DNA of 64,000 nt. It comes from Propionivibrio limicola. GTDB lineage: Bacteria > Pseudomonadota > Gammaproteobacteria > Burkholderiales > Rhodocyclaceae. A model generated the notes under the pieces. It saw only the letters and a program-made list of their open reading frames with translations. It made no database searches and had not been told where the DNA came from. Within the stretch, counting starts at the first letter, position 1; each line of letters starts with the position of its first letter. The stretch spans positions 186,001 through 250,000 of the forward strand of contig NZ_SSSR01000002.1 in assembly GCF_009469695.1 (NCBI RefSeq). Direction: 5' to 3'. Positions 26,665 to 34,099 of the stretch are shown here, piece after piece. Made by a program: the position numbers and the translations under genes.

Positions 26665-28194
26665 TCAGGACGAAGATGAAGTCATTTCCAGGAGTTGTTC
26701 GACATAGGTGCTAAGACTCTGCAAGCTGGCGACAGCCGTATCCATCGCAGTGAATTTTGCCCGGTAACGCGCTTCGATGTCTTCGAGTCGTTGCTTGATC
26801 CGCTCGCGCTGGGTGTCGATGTCGTCGATGCTGTTGTTGAGACTGTCGAGTTTTCCGTCGATCAGGCCGCCGTCTGCCAGCAGGTTCTTTGAGAATTGTT
26901 CAAGTTTGTAGGCGAAGCCATCCTGGCTAGCCGTCGGTGCGGAGGTTGATACGGACTGATCGAACGCGCCGATGAACTCGATGACGCCATCCAGGTTGTT
27001 GTTGACCGCATTTTTCAACTTGGACGAGTCGAGTTTCAGCGTACCGTCGTCCTGGAAAGAAATACCGAGGTCGGTCAACGTCCGGATACTGCCGCTCCCG
27101 TCGCCGAAAGCTTGGCCGAGCAGCGAGCGGAACTGGCTTTGCAGGGAACGGATGGAACCTTCGCCCTGGAGCTTTCCTGCCGTTCCCGTCGTAGCGTTGT
27201 AGGCCGTGTCGGTCTTGATCTGGGATGAGAGCGCGTTATAGGCGTCCACGAATTTCTGCAACTGCGTGGAAATGTTGCTCGAATCGCGGGCGATCTTGAC
27301 GGTCATCGCCGACGTCGTGACTTCCTTGAGGTCGAACGCCATCCCCTCGACCGCATCGTCGATCGTATTGCTGTCGCGAGTGATCTCGACGCCGTTGAGC
27401 TTCATGATCGAGTTCTGCGCCGTGCCGTTTTCCGAAAGGGAGAAGGCCGTGTTTGTCGTTTGCGACGGATCGAATTCGAGATCGGAAAGCGCCGGCGTCG
27501 TTGCCGGGGTGACGCTCTCGCCGGCCGAATCCAGATACGCGACATCGATCGAGAACGCATTCTCTGCGCCGGTTTTGCTTCCCGAAATCGCGAGGCGAAC
27601 GCTGCCTTCCGCGTCGCTGATGAGGCTGGCTGTCACGCCGTAGTCGCCGTCGTTGATCGCATCGGCGACGTCTTGCAGCGTGATTTCGCCGTCCGATCCC
27701 GCCGAAATGGTGATTTCCTGCAGGCGGGTCGAATCGGCGCTAAAGCTTTTTACGCCCTCGGTTTCGATGACCGAGCCGAAATTGACGGAGATTACCGCTT
27801 TGGCCACGCCCGAATCGCTCTCGACAAGCGCGTCCGAGGCCGACGTATAGGTTCCGGCGTCGCTCACGATCTGCTGGTTTTGCGCGAGTTGCTTGACCTC
27901 GACCGAATATCTGCCGACTGCCGCGTCGTTCTCCGTCACCACCGCCAGCGCGTCGGTGTTCCCGACCGTCGCGGTGATGCCGTTGAGGTTTTCGATGTCC
28001 TGGAGGGCCGTTCCGGCGGCCTTCAAATCATAGACGAGGCTCTTGTACTGACCGACAGCGCTGATCTTGCTCTCAATCGTCGCTTCTTTGGTGTCGAGCT
28101 TGGTGAGCGGTGTGCTCTCCGCGTCCATGAGCTTGGTGATCAAGCTCTCGATATCGATTCCGGAGCCTGTTCCGGTTGCGGTGATGCCTGCCAT
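26665..28194 (-). CDS. fliD: Filament cap protein FliD (HAP2)
   Basis: Pentameric cap at the filament tip that inserts flagellin subunits. The N-terminal domain has TGTGSGIDIESLITKLMDAE, the standard FliD opening, and PLTKLDTKEATIESKISAVG. The C-terminal coiled coil ends with RLEDIEARYRAKFTAMDTAV followed by YVEQLLEM, both characteristic. The middle contains flagellin-IN-like motifs. At 509 residues it is a little longer than enteric FliD. An AGGAGG site precedes the ATG. It lies between flaG and fliS as in many beta- and gammaproteobacteria. Confidence 0.97.
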   Translation of the reverse strand: MAGITATGTGSGIDIESLITKLMDAESTPLTKLDTKEATIESKISAVGQYKSLVYDLKAAGTALQDIENLNGITATVGNTDALAVVTENDAAVGRYSVEVKQLAQNQQIVSDAGTYTSASDALVESDSGVAKAVISVNFGSVIETEGVKSFSADSTRLQEITISAGSDGEITLQDVADAINDGDYGVTASLISDAEGSVRLAISGSKTGAENAFSIDVAYLDSAGESVTPATTPALSDLEFDPSQTTNTAFSLSENGTAQNSIMKLNGVEITRDSNTIDDAVEGMAFDLKEVTTSAMTVKIARDSSNISTQLQKFVDAYNALSSQIKTDTAYNATTGTAGKLQGEGSIRSLQSQFRSLLGQAFGDGSGSIRTLTDLGISFQDDGTLKLDSSKLKNAVNNNLDGVIEFIGAFDQSVSTSAPTASQDGFAYKLEQFSKNLLADGGLIDGKLDSLNNSIDDIDTQRERIKQRLEDIEARYRAKFTAMDTAVASLQSLSTYVEQLLEMTSSSS

Positions 28195-28231
28195 CTCAAA
28201 CCTCCTGCCGCTTTGGGTTTCCTTTCGCCGC

Positions 28232-28636
28232 TCAGGCCTGATCCTTGATCAGAAGGCCTTGCAGCGAGTCGAGCGCCTTCGCAATGTTCAACAACTCTTC
28301 GGAAGGAATCTGGCGGATCACTTCCTTCGTTTCCTTATCGACGACCTTGACGACGAACGCCTCGGTCTCATCGTCGACCGAGAACTCAAGTTTCTGGCTG
28401 AATGCCTGAACCGTTTCTTCGATCTTTTGTCTCGCCTTGTTGACGTCTTCACGCGACGCTTGGGGCTGTTTTTCCGTCTGGCCGGTGGCCGAGACGGCGT
28501 TGCTCTGGATCGTTCCCGTGTTGATCGCCGAATACCCCGACCCGACGGTCGACGTGGTCGCCGCGTTCTGCTGCGCCGAGACATTAGTCGGTTGGGTCTG
28601 TGGTGGTCCGCCGGCGAGAATCGATTGGATCTGCAT
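28232..28636 (-). CDS. flaG: Flagellar protein FlaG
   Basis: Small cytoplasmic/exported protein linked to filament-length control. The start uses the second of two adjacent ATGs because it sits six bases after AGGAG; the first would be only three bases away. The product of about 134 residues has a variable N-terminus. Its conserved C-terminal FlaG domain contains KLEFSVDDETEAFVVKVVDK, then ETKEVIRQIPSEELLNIAKA. It lies between fliC and fliD, the canonical position. Confidence 0.93.
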   Translation of the reverse strand: MQIQSILAGGPPQTQPTNVSAQQNAATTSTVGSGYSAINTGTIQSNAVSATGQTEKQPQASREDVNKARQKIEETVQAFSQKLEFSVDDETEAFVVKVVDKETKEVIRQIPSEELLNIAKALDSLQGLLIKDQA

Positions 28637-28658
28637 CATACACTCCTTATGTGGCAAT

Positions 28659-28683
28659 GCCCCGACCGCCAAGCGGCCGGGGC
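28659..28683 (-). terminator. Strong hairpin between fliC and flaG
   Basis: Arms of 11 bases (GCCCCGGCCGC and GCGGTCGGGGC, with one G-T pair) close a three-base loop, 33 bases after the fliC stop on the minus strand. No U-tract follows, so it may act as an attenuator or as a 3' stabiliser of the fliC message rather than a classical terminator. Confidence 0.55.
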
Positions 28684-28715
28684 AATTGACTGAGCGTTAC
28701 CGCTACCCGGCCTGC

Positions 28716-30725
28716 TTACTGCAGCAGGCTCAGAACCTGTTGCGGCAGCGACTTGGCCTGAGCCAGCATCGCGGTGCCGGCCTGTTGCAGGATCTGGGCG
28801 CGGGTCAGGTTCGACGTTTCCGCGGCGAAGTCGGCGTCCTGAATCCGGCTGCGCGAGGACGACAGGTTTTCCACCGACGATTCGAGGTTGGAGATCGTCG
28901 TCGAGAAGCGGTTCTGCACGGCACCCATCGTCGAACGCTGCTCCGAGACCATCTGGATCGCGTCGTCAATGCGCTCGATCGCGGCGTTGGCGTTCGCAAC
29001 AGTGGTCACCGAGAGCTTGCCGCCGATGGCTTCGGAGTTGCCGCCTTGTGCGACGAGGCCGAGCTTGGCAACGCTGGCGGCAGTACCTTCGAGGCGAACC
29101 GATGCGCCGTCGTTGCCTTCAAGCGTCAGCGAGCCGCGCACGACAGCGAACTCGGTGTCGGCAATTGCTGTCGCGCCTGTTCCTGCTGCGTTGTCGGATA
29201 CGCTGATACCGCCGCCGGTAACTTCCAAGCTGATGTCGGAGCCAGCGCTCGTCAGCACCAGACGACCGGTGGTGGCGTCGGTCGAGGCGGTGACGCCCGC
29301 GCCTGTCGCGTTGATCGCCGTCACCAGGTTGTCGACGTCATCGGTCGTGGCGATGGCGATGGAGGCTCCATTGACCGACAGCGCGGTGGCCGTGCTGAAA
29401 TCAACGTCCAAGTAGGCCTTGGTTTCGGCCGACGCGGTGACGCCGGTCTGCGAGGAAACGGCATTGATCGCGGCCGCCTTGTCCGAAGCGCTGGCCCCCG
29501 CCGTGCCGATCTTGACGCCGTTGATCGAAATGATGTCGGACGAATCAATCGCTCCCAGTCCTGCGGTGTCGAGGTCAGCCATGGCTGTGGCGAGGTCGGC
29601 GCTGGACGCGGAGATCGTCTCCGCGCTGGAAATGCTCGAATTGCCGGTGCTGAGGTTGAAGCCGAACTTGTTCAGCGCGGATGCGGCGGTGCCGTCGGCG
29701 GTGGTCAGCTCGATCGCCTCGCCCGTGCCGCTCGTCAGACTCAGGTAACCCTGGCTTGCCTCAGCCGTCAGTCCGGATCCGCCGACGGTGCCGCCGACGG
29801 TGATTGTCGCGCCCGTCTCGTTGCTCAGAACCAGTTGCCCGTCGGAGCCGACCGAGGCCGTGATGCCGCCCACCTGCTTGTTGATGTTATCGACGAGCTC
29901 ATCCATGTTGGCCGATGCATCGATGGTCACTGCCGAACCTGCCGTTCCGTCAGCAGCATCTACCGTGATTGTCAGCGTCCCGTCCGTCTTGCCGGTCGCG
30001 CCGGCGGCGCCTTCGACGAGGTTGTAGGCGGTTGCCGTGACGCCGGTGGTTCCGGCGACGGCATTGATCGCGTCCTTGAACTCCTCGATCGAATTGTCTG
30101 CGCCAGCGCCGGCGAAATCGACTGCGGTGCCGTTGATGATCAGATCGCCATCAGTCGCAGCGCCTGCCGTGATGCGGCCGGAATTGAGGTCACCGGTGGC
30201 GACGTTGGAATTCAGCCGGAGCGACTGGGTCGACAGCTCGGTCATGTTGACCGAGATCGTCTGGTTGGCGTTGGCACCGACCTGGAAGGTGCGCGTTCCG
30301 CCAGTGCCGTCGAGCAGCTTGACGCCGTTGAATTCGGTCGAGGACGAAATCCGGTCGATTTCGGAGGTCAGCTGATCCATTTCGTTCTGGATCGCGGCAC
30401 GGTCTTCGGCGCTGTTTGTGTCGTTGGCGGCTTGCACGGCCAGTTCGCGCATCCGGAGCAGTGTGTCACCAATTGTTGACATCGCGCCTTCGGCGGTTTG
30501 CGTCATCGAGATGCCGTCGTTCGCGTTGCGCGCGGCTTGTTCCATGCCGCCGATTTGGGCGGACATCCGGGTGGCGATCGAAAGGCCGGCGGCGTCGTCC
30601 TTGGCGCTGTTGATTCGCAGGCCCGAGGACAGGCGCGTCAGCGCGGTGTTCAGCGCGCTCTGCGACTTGTTCAGGTTGCGTTGCGCATTGAGCGAGGCCA
30701 TGTTGGTATTGATGACTTGTGCCAT
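28716..30725 (-). CDS. fliC: Flagellin FliC
   Basis: Structural subunit of the flagellar filament. The N-terminal D0/D1 region (about 1-170) has MAQVINTNMASLNAQRNLNK and LSSGLRINSAKDDAAGLSIA. The C-terminal D1/D0 region (last ~97 residues) has RIQDADFAAETSNLTRAQIL and ends QVLSLLQ. Both are canonical. At 669 residues it is well above the 270-500 usual in betaproteobacteria. The variable middle of about 395 residues carries several flagellin-IN motifs (AIN(A/Av)..GVTA). Two sigma-28 promoter motifs lie upstream and a strong hairpin follows. It is the only flagellin gene in the window. Confidence 0.98.
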   Translation of the reverse strand: MAQVINTNMASLNAQRNLNKSQSALNTALTRLSSGLRINSAKDDAAGLSIATRMSAQIGGMEQAARNANDGISMTQTAEGAMSTIGDTLLRMRELAVQAANDTNSAEDRAAIQNEMDQLTSEIDRISSSTEFNGVKLLDGTGGTRTFQVGANANQTISVNMTELSTQSLRLNSNVATGDLNSGRITAGAATDGDLIINGTAVDFAGAGADNSIEEFKDAINAVAGTTGVTATAYNLVEGAAGATGKTDGTLTITVDAADGTAGSAVTIDASANMDELVDNINKQVGGITASVGSDGQLVLSNETGATITVGGTVGGSGLTAEASQGYLSLTSGTGEAIELTTADGTAASALNKFGFNLSTGNSSISSAETISASSADLATAMADLDTAGLGAIDSSDIISINGVKIGTAGASASDKAAAINAVSSQTGVTASAETKAYLDVDFSTATALSVNGASIAIATTDDVDNLVTAINATGAGVTASTDATTGRLVLTSAGSDISLEVTGGGISVSDNAAGTGATAIADTEFAVVRGSLTLEGNDGASVRLEGTAASVAKLGLVAQGGNSEAIGGKLSVTTVANANAAIERIDDAIQMVSEQRSTMGAVQNRFSTTISNLESSVENLSSSRSRIQDADFAAETSNLTRAQILQQAGTAMLAQAKSLPQQVLSLLQ

Positions 30726-30826
30726 TTTTATCTCCGTGTCTTGATTGACGTTGGGTTGCCGTTTTACTTGCCACCAAGGCGTTCTGCCGGCCCATCCTGT
30801 GCTGCGTTTTGCTTCTTACACTTTTT

Positions 30827-30853
30827 TTTACGGCGGGCCGGCGAGAAACTTTA
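30827..30853 (-). promoter_or_regulatory. Sigma-28 (FliA) promoter P1 of fliC
   Basis: On the minus strand TAAAGTTT-N11-GCCGTAAA matches the FliA consensus TAAAGTTT-N11-GCCGATAA: the -35 exactly and the -10 at six of eight bases, with exact spacing. It lies about 100 bases before the fliC ATG, leaving a long leader. Confidence 0.8.
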
Positions 30854-30884
30854 GGGATTTATTTCTGCTTGCCGCGTAGGTGTT

Positions 30885-30911
30885 CTTACGGCGGGGCGGC
30901 GGAGAACTTTA
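30885..30911 (-). promoter_or_regulatory. Sigma-28 (FliA) promoter P2 of fliC, upstream copy
   Basis: A second motif, TAAAGTTC-N11-GCCGTAAG on the minus strand, lies 58 bases upstream of P1 with the same spacing and a similar GC-rich spacer. The two sites and their flanks (CCCTAAAGTT) look like a local duplication. Confidence 0.65.
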
Positions 30912-30937
30912 GGGAGGCGCTGGGCAAAACGGGATTT

Positions 30938-31004
30938 GTCATTCCGGCGAATGCCGGAATCGAGAAAAATCAAGGGACTGGGCACCGGCTTTCGCCGGTG
31001 TGAC
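30938..31004. repeat. Short palindromic repeat element (REP/MITE-like)
   Basis: The 67-base element starts GTCATTCCGGCGAA and ends TTCGCCGGTGTGAC, so its ends are inverted repeats (12 of 14 bases). Each end is itself a hairpin (CATTCCGGCGAATGCCGGAAT; CACCGGCTTTCGCCGGTG). This is the form of dispersed intergenic palindromes common in proteobacteria. No second copy was found in the window. Confidence 0.6.
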
Positions 31005-31043
31005 GAGTCAATCGGAGCGGTGTGGTGAATCAATCGGTGTTTT

Positions 31044-32828
31044 TTAGCCGCAGACGACGCGGTTTTTGCCGGTTTTTTTGGCGGAGTACATCGCTTCGTC
31101 CGCCCGCTTGGTGACGCTGGCGAATGAGTCGTCGGGGCCGAATTCCGTCAGGCCGGCGCTGAAGGTGATGAGCAATTTCTCGTTGTTGTTGAGGAAGTAG
31201 CGCTTGGTGAGTTCGCGTTGCAGGCGGACGAGGGCGGTGTTGGCGTTTTCGAGCGGGGTGTCGGGGAGCAGGATGACGAATTCTTCGCCGCCGAAGCGGG
31301 CGACGGTGTCTTGCGGGCGCAGGGTGTCGCGGATGACGGTGACGAGGTGGATGAGGGCGGCATCGCCGGCATCGTGGCCGAGGGTGTCGTTGAGTTTCTT
31401 GAAGTTGTCGATGTCGAGCAGGGCGACGCAGAGCGGCGATTGGCGGCGGTTTGCGCGTGCGGATTCGCTTTCGAAGATTTCTTCGAGTCCGCGCCGGTTG
31501 AGGGCGCCGGTGAGCTGATCGTGGCGGACGAGCAGGCTGGCTTTGTCGAGTTCGGCCTGCAGTTCGTTGACGCGTTGCTCGGCTTCCTGCACGCGCTGTT
31601 GTGCGGCGCGCAGGTCGTCGCGCGAGCGCTGGGCGTTGAGCTGGATGGCGCGGGTGGCGTTCATCACGTCGGCGAGCACGTCTTCGAGCTGGGTGATGTT
31701 GTCGGCGTGACTGATTTTGGCGACGCAGGTTTCGATCTTGTCGTGGAAGTCGGAGGTGCTGTCGGCGAAGTCGGCGAGGTGGTCGACGAAGCCGGCGAGC
31801 ATCTGCTTGAGGGCTTCCTTGGCTTCCATCAGCCCCTGCTTGAGCTGGCTTTGCTTGAAGATGACTTCCTTGAGGTGCTGTTCGGCGTCGTTGAGGGTGC
31901 GCGGGTTGAGCGGTTTGGCGATGATGTCGCGCACGATGTCGACCTGGCCGGTCAGCCAGCGGTCGTCGACGACGAGTTCGCTGATGTTGTCGACCATGAG
32001 TTGCAGCAGCTTGAGCAGGCCACCCTTGAGCTCGGCGTTGTCTTCGGCGACGAATTCGAGGCGGAAGGCGAGGCGTTTGATGTTGGCAAGGAGGTCTTGC
32101 ACGGCCTTGACGGTGGTGGCGCCGCGGGCGGCGGCGGCCAGATTTTTGGCTTGCGCGGCGAGTTCCGGCGCGTCGGCAAGCTGGACGGCGACGACGGCTT
32201 CCAGCGTGTAGGCGAAGAGGTCGCGCAGTTCGGGCAGGACTTCGCTGGCGCGGCTGAAGGGGGAGGGCGAGGCGGAGCTGGTCGGCGTGGTCGGTGCGGT
32301 CTGTTCGGCGGGAGAGTCTGCCGTCTCGATGGTGTCGTCGGCGATTTCGTTCTTCGACCAGCCGCGCACGAGGTTTTGCAGGCGGTTGAACAGCAGCTCG
32401 GTGTTCTTGGTGCTCGTGCCGAGGACGCGGTCGAGCGATTCGCGCTTGCGTGCGGGGGTGAGGCCGCTTTGCTTGACTTCCCACTGCCGGATGATGTCGG
32501 CGATCAGTTCGCCCCAGGCGAGGTCGGTTTCGGCGGAGTGTTCCTTGATGAAGTCGGTGAGCGTTGTCCGGAGTTCGTCCCAGTTTTCGCTCTTGATGGC
32601 TTGCTCGATCTGGCGGGCGAGCCGTTGTTGCGAGGGCGTTTCCCGCGGCAGCAGCTGGAGCAGCGCCTTGAGGTCGCGCTCGGGGAAGCCGGCGGCTTCG
32701 TTGTTCGCCAATCCGGCGATTTCGTTGTAAATGGCCCGGTAGTTTTCCGGCGAAGGCGGCATGCGCCGCGTCAGCAATTGTTTGAGCGTTTCGCGGGCGA
32801 TTTCGGATGGATTGGTGGGCGTGCTCAT
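31044..32828 (-). CDS. Diguanylate cyclase with N-terminal helical region (GGDEF)
   Basis: Makes c-di-GMP from two GTP. The C-terminal GGDEF domain (about 430-594) contains the active-site motif GGEEF in ARFGGEEFVILLPD and an inhibitory I-site RPQD exactly five residues before it, so product inhibition is expected. The N-terminal 400 residues are mostly helical and soluble. They open with ARETLKQLLTRRMPPSPENY, an N-terminus seen in DgcP-type cyclases of pseudomonads and betaproteobacteria, and end in a coiled coil. No membrane segment or signal peptide is present. The position beside flagellin and the YcgR gene nearby fit motility control. Confidence 0.92.
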   Translation of the reverse strand: MSTPTNPSEIARETLKQLLTRRMPPSPENYRAIYNEIAGLANNEAAGFPERDLKALLQLLPRETPSQQRLARQIEQAIKSENWDELRTTLTDFIKEHSAETDLAWGELIADIIRQWEVKQSGLTPARKRESLDRVLGTSTKNTELLFNRLQNLVRGWSKNEIADDTIETADSPAEQTAPTTPTSSASPSPFSRASEVLPELRDLFAYTLEAVVAVQLADAPELAAQAKNLAAAARGATTVKAVQDLLANIKRLAFRLEFVAEDNAELKGGLLKLLQLMVDNISELVVDDRWLTGQVDIVRDIIAKPLNPRTLNDAEQHLKEVIFKQSQLKQGLMEAKEALKQMLAGFVDHLADFADSTSDFHDKIETCVAKISHADNITQLEDVLADVMNATRAIQLNAQRSRDDLRAAQQRVQEAEQRVNELQAELDKASLLVRHDQLTGALNRRGLEEIFESESARANRRQSPLCVALLDIDNFKKLNDTLGHDAGDAALIHLVTVIRDTLRPQDTVARFGGEEFVILLPDTPLENANTALVRLQRELTKRYFLNNNEKLLITFSAGLTEFGPDDSFASVTKRADEAMYSAKKTGKNRVVCG

Positions 32829-32912
32829 GGTGTCTGCAGATGGGTCGCGGTGAACAGGCGTAGTTTATGTGCAAAACTCTATTTACTGCGTGCGGCCTTC
32901 ATCAGCTTTCGT

Positions 32913-32918
32913 TATAAT
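32913..32918 (+). promoter_or_regulatory. -10 box of the tRNA-Thr gene
   Basis: A perfect TATAAT lies 20 bases before the tRNA 5' end. No good -35 hexamer is visible at the expected distance. Confidence 0.55.
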
Positions 32919-32937
32919 GCGCGCCTCACAGCCCTTT

Positions 32938-33011
32938 GCCCCCGTAGCATGAAGGTCGTGCAGTTGATTTGTAATCATCAGGTAGCGGTTCGATTCCGTT
33001 CGGGGGCACCA
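32938..33011 (+). tRNA. tRNA-Thr (anticodon UGU), atypical
   Basis: The 74-base gene has a seven-pair acceptor stem (GCCCCCG/CGGGGGC), discriminator A and encoded CCA. The anticodon loop TTTGTAA has anticodon TGT at 32970-32972, so it should read ACA. The T arm is regular (AGCGG, TTCGATT, CCGTT). Odd points: the D loop is only seven bases with G in place of the near-universal A14 and C in place of A21, and the anticodon stem has a T-T mismatch at the second pair. It may be a divergent but active tRNA; its own -10 box and terminator argue that it is transcribed. Confidence 0.85.
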
Positions 33012-33027
33012 AAGAAATCAAACAGTT

Positions 33028-33061
33028 AGGCCATTCTTCGGAGTGGCCTTTTTGTTTTTTT
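33028..33061 (+). terminator. Rho-independent terminator of the tRNA gene
   Basis: Arms AGGCCATTC and GAGTGGCCT (nine pairs, one G-T) close a stable TTCG tetraloop and are followed by TTTTGTTTTTTT. It lies 16 bases after the tRNA. Confidence 0.9.
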
Positions 33062-33183
33062 GCGCTCCGTTTAGCCAATTTGGCGCTTTTGTCCTGGAGC
33101 CAATGTCGAAGGGGGCGAGGCGCGGATCGGCTGATCCGGGCTAAACTCGCCGGAATCGGTTACGACTTCTGAGGATTGCAACC

Positions 33184-33612
33184 ATGGCTCTGAACGTTGA
33201 ACACCTGTTGCGGACTGCCGCTACGCTCGAACAAGCTCTGTTGGCGCTGAACAAGACACCGCATGAGGAGGTCTTGTTCGATCTTTATCGCAATGCCGCG
33301 ATCAAGAGCTTTGAACTTTCGCTCGAAACTGCCGGCAAGCTCTTGCGCAAGGCGCTCAAAGCTTATGGGGGCGCGCCGCGTAGCGTCGATGCGCTGGTTT
33401 TCAACGACGTGCTGCGCCATGCCGGCAAACATGGCATTTTTGACGAGGCGGCGGTTACACGCTGGCTGGCCTACCGAGCCAACCGCAACAACACTGCGCA
33501 CGACTACGGTGAAAGTTTTGCCAACGAAACGCTCATCCTTCTGCCTGACTATCTTGAGGACGTGCGGACGCTTGCCGTCAAGTTGCAAGAGGTATTCGAT
33601 GCCGCGGCTTGA
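33184..33612 (+). CDS. hepT: HepT-type HEPN toxin (NTase substrate-binding family)
   Basis: Probable HEPN ribonuclease toxin of the MntA/HepT class. The 142 residues are all helical and match the nucleotidyltransferase substrate-binding family (HI0074-like). The RNase motif RX4HXY is exact at R101, H106 and Y108 (RNNTAHDY). In characterised pairs the partner MntA AMPylates the Tyr to silence HepT. The cognate antitoxin frame overlaps its stop by 14 bases. The pair lies just downstream of a tRNA gene. Confidence 0.88.
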   Translation: MALNVEHLLRTAATLEQALLALNKTPHEEVLFDLYRNAAIKSFELSLETAGKLLRKALKAYGGAPRSVDALVFNDVLRHAGKHGIFDEAAVTRWLAYRANRNNTAHDYGESFANETLILLPDYLEDVRTLAVKLQEVFDAAA

Positions 33613-33931
33613 GCTTGCACGGCTGCATCTTGCGTCACACCACCTTGCCACGTTGCAGAACCTGCTTGCGCGCCATGTGCCGGCTGCCGACGTCTGGGCT
33701 TACGGCAGTCGCGTTACCGGTGGCGCACACGAAGGCAGCGACCTCGACCTCGTGCTGCGTGATCCGCATGACCTGTCGAAAGAGACAGAAGGTTGGATCG
33801 AACTCAAGGAGGCCTTGCAGGACAGTGCCTTGCCGATGCTGGTGGAAATCCACCTCTGGCCGCACCTGCCCGCCAGTTTTCATGCCGAAATCGAGCGGGC
33901 GTATGTGGTCGTGCAGGCGGGGGGAAGGTGA
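33599..33931 (+). CDS. mntA: MntA-type minimal nucleotidyltransferase antitoxin
   Basis: A 110-residue minimal nucleotidyltransferase. The catalytic motif GSX10DXD is exact: G36-S37, then D48 and D50 (GSRVTGG...SDLDLVL). A further acidic residue in MLVEIHLWPH is the likely third metal ligand. It starts within the end of hepT. In known systems it transfers AMP from ATP to the HepT Tyr and so acts as antitoxin. Toxin-first gene order is normal for this class. Confidence 0.88.
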   Translation: MPRLELARLHLASHHLATLQNLLARHVPAADVWAYGSRVTGGAHEGSDLDLVLRDPHDLSKETEGWIELKEALQDSALPMLVEIHLWPHLPASFHAEIERAYVVVQAGGR

Positions 33932-34099
33932 TTTAAGGGTTGCGGAGGGGATGGGGGCAAATGGCAGAGCGGTCGTAGCGAACGCGCTGTAATCCTGAGG
34001 GGGGGGCACGGATCGAATAAAAATCTACTTTCATTGCGTGATCATGTATTAAAGTGTTCTTGAATATCCGTTCACCCAATAAAAGAAAGCTTTCAAACG

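Larger units (their letters stand above)
30726..31043. other. Non-coding stretch between fliC and the GGDEF gene
   Basis: About 318 bases without a gene. It holds the fliC ribosome region, two tandem sigma-28 promoter motifs reading leftward into fliC, and a palindromic repeat of 67 bases next to the 3' end of the diguanylate cyclase gene. Nothing else was recognised. Confidence 0.8.

Noticed and set aside
28437-30479. Rightward open frame of 680 codons opposite fliC
   Set aside because: fliC is certain and the antisense product is low in complexity and Gly/Arg-rich.
30728-30780. GTGGCAAG-N4-ACGG before fliC as a sigma-54 promoter
   Set aside because: The -12 element lacks TTGC, and two good sigma-28 sites already explain fliC expression.
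31218-33029. Long rightward open frame of about 600 codons opposite the GGDEF gene
   Set aside because: It is antisense to a well-supported gene with intact GGEEF and I-site, has no domain, and reaches into the tRNA. High GC creates such antisense frames.
34001-34015. Partial match to the tRNA 3' end downstream, as a possible attachment site
   Set aside because: Only a G-run plus CAC is shared, no integrase gene is present, and the match is too short for an att repeat.
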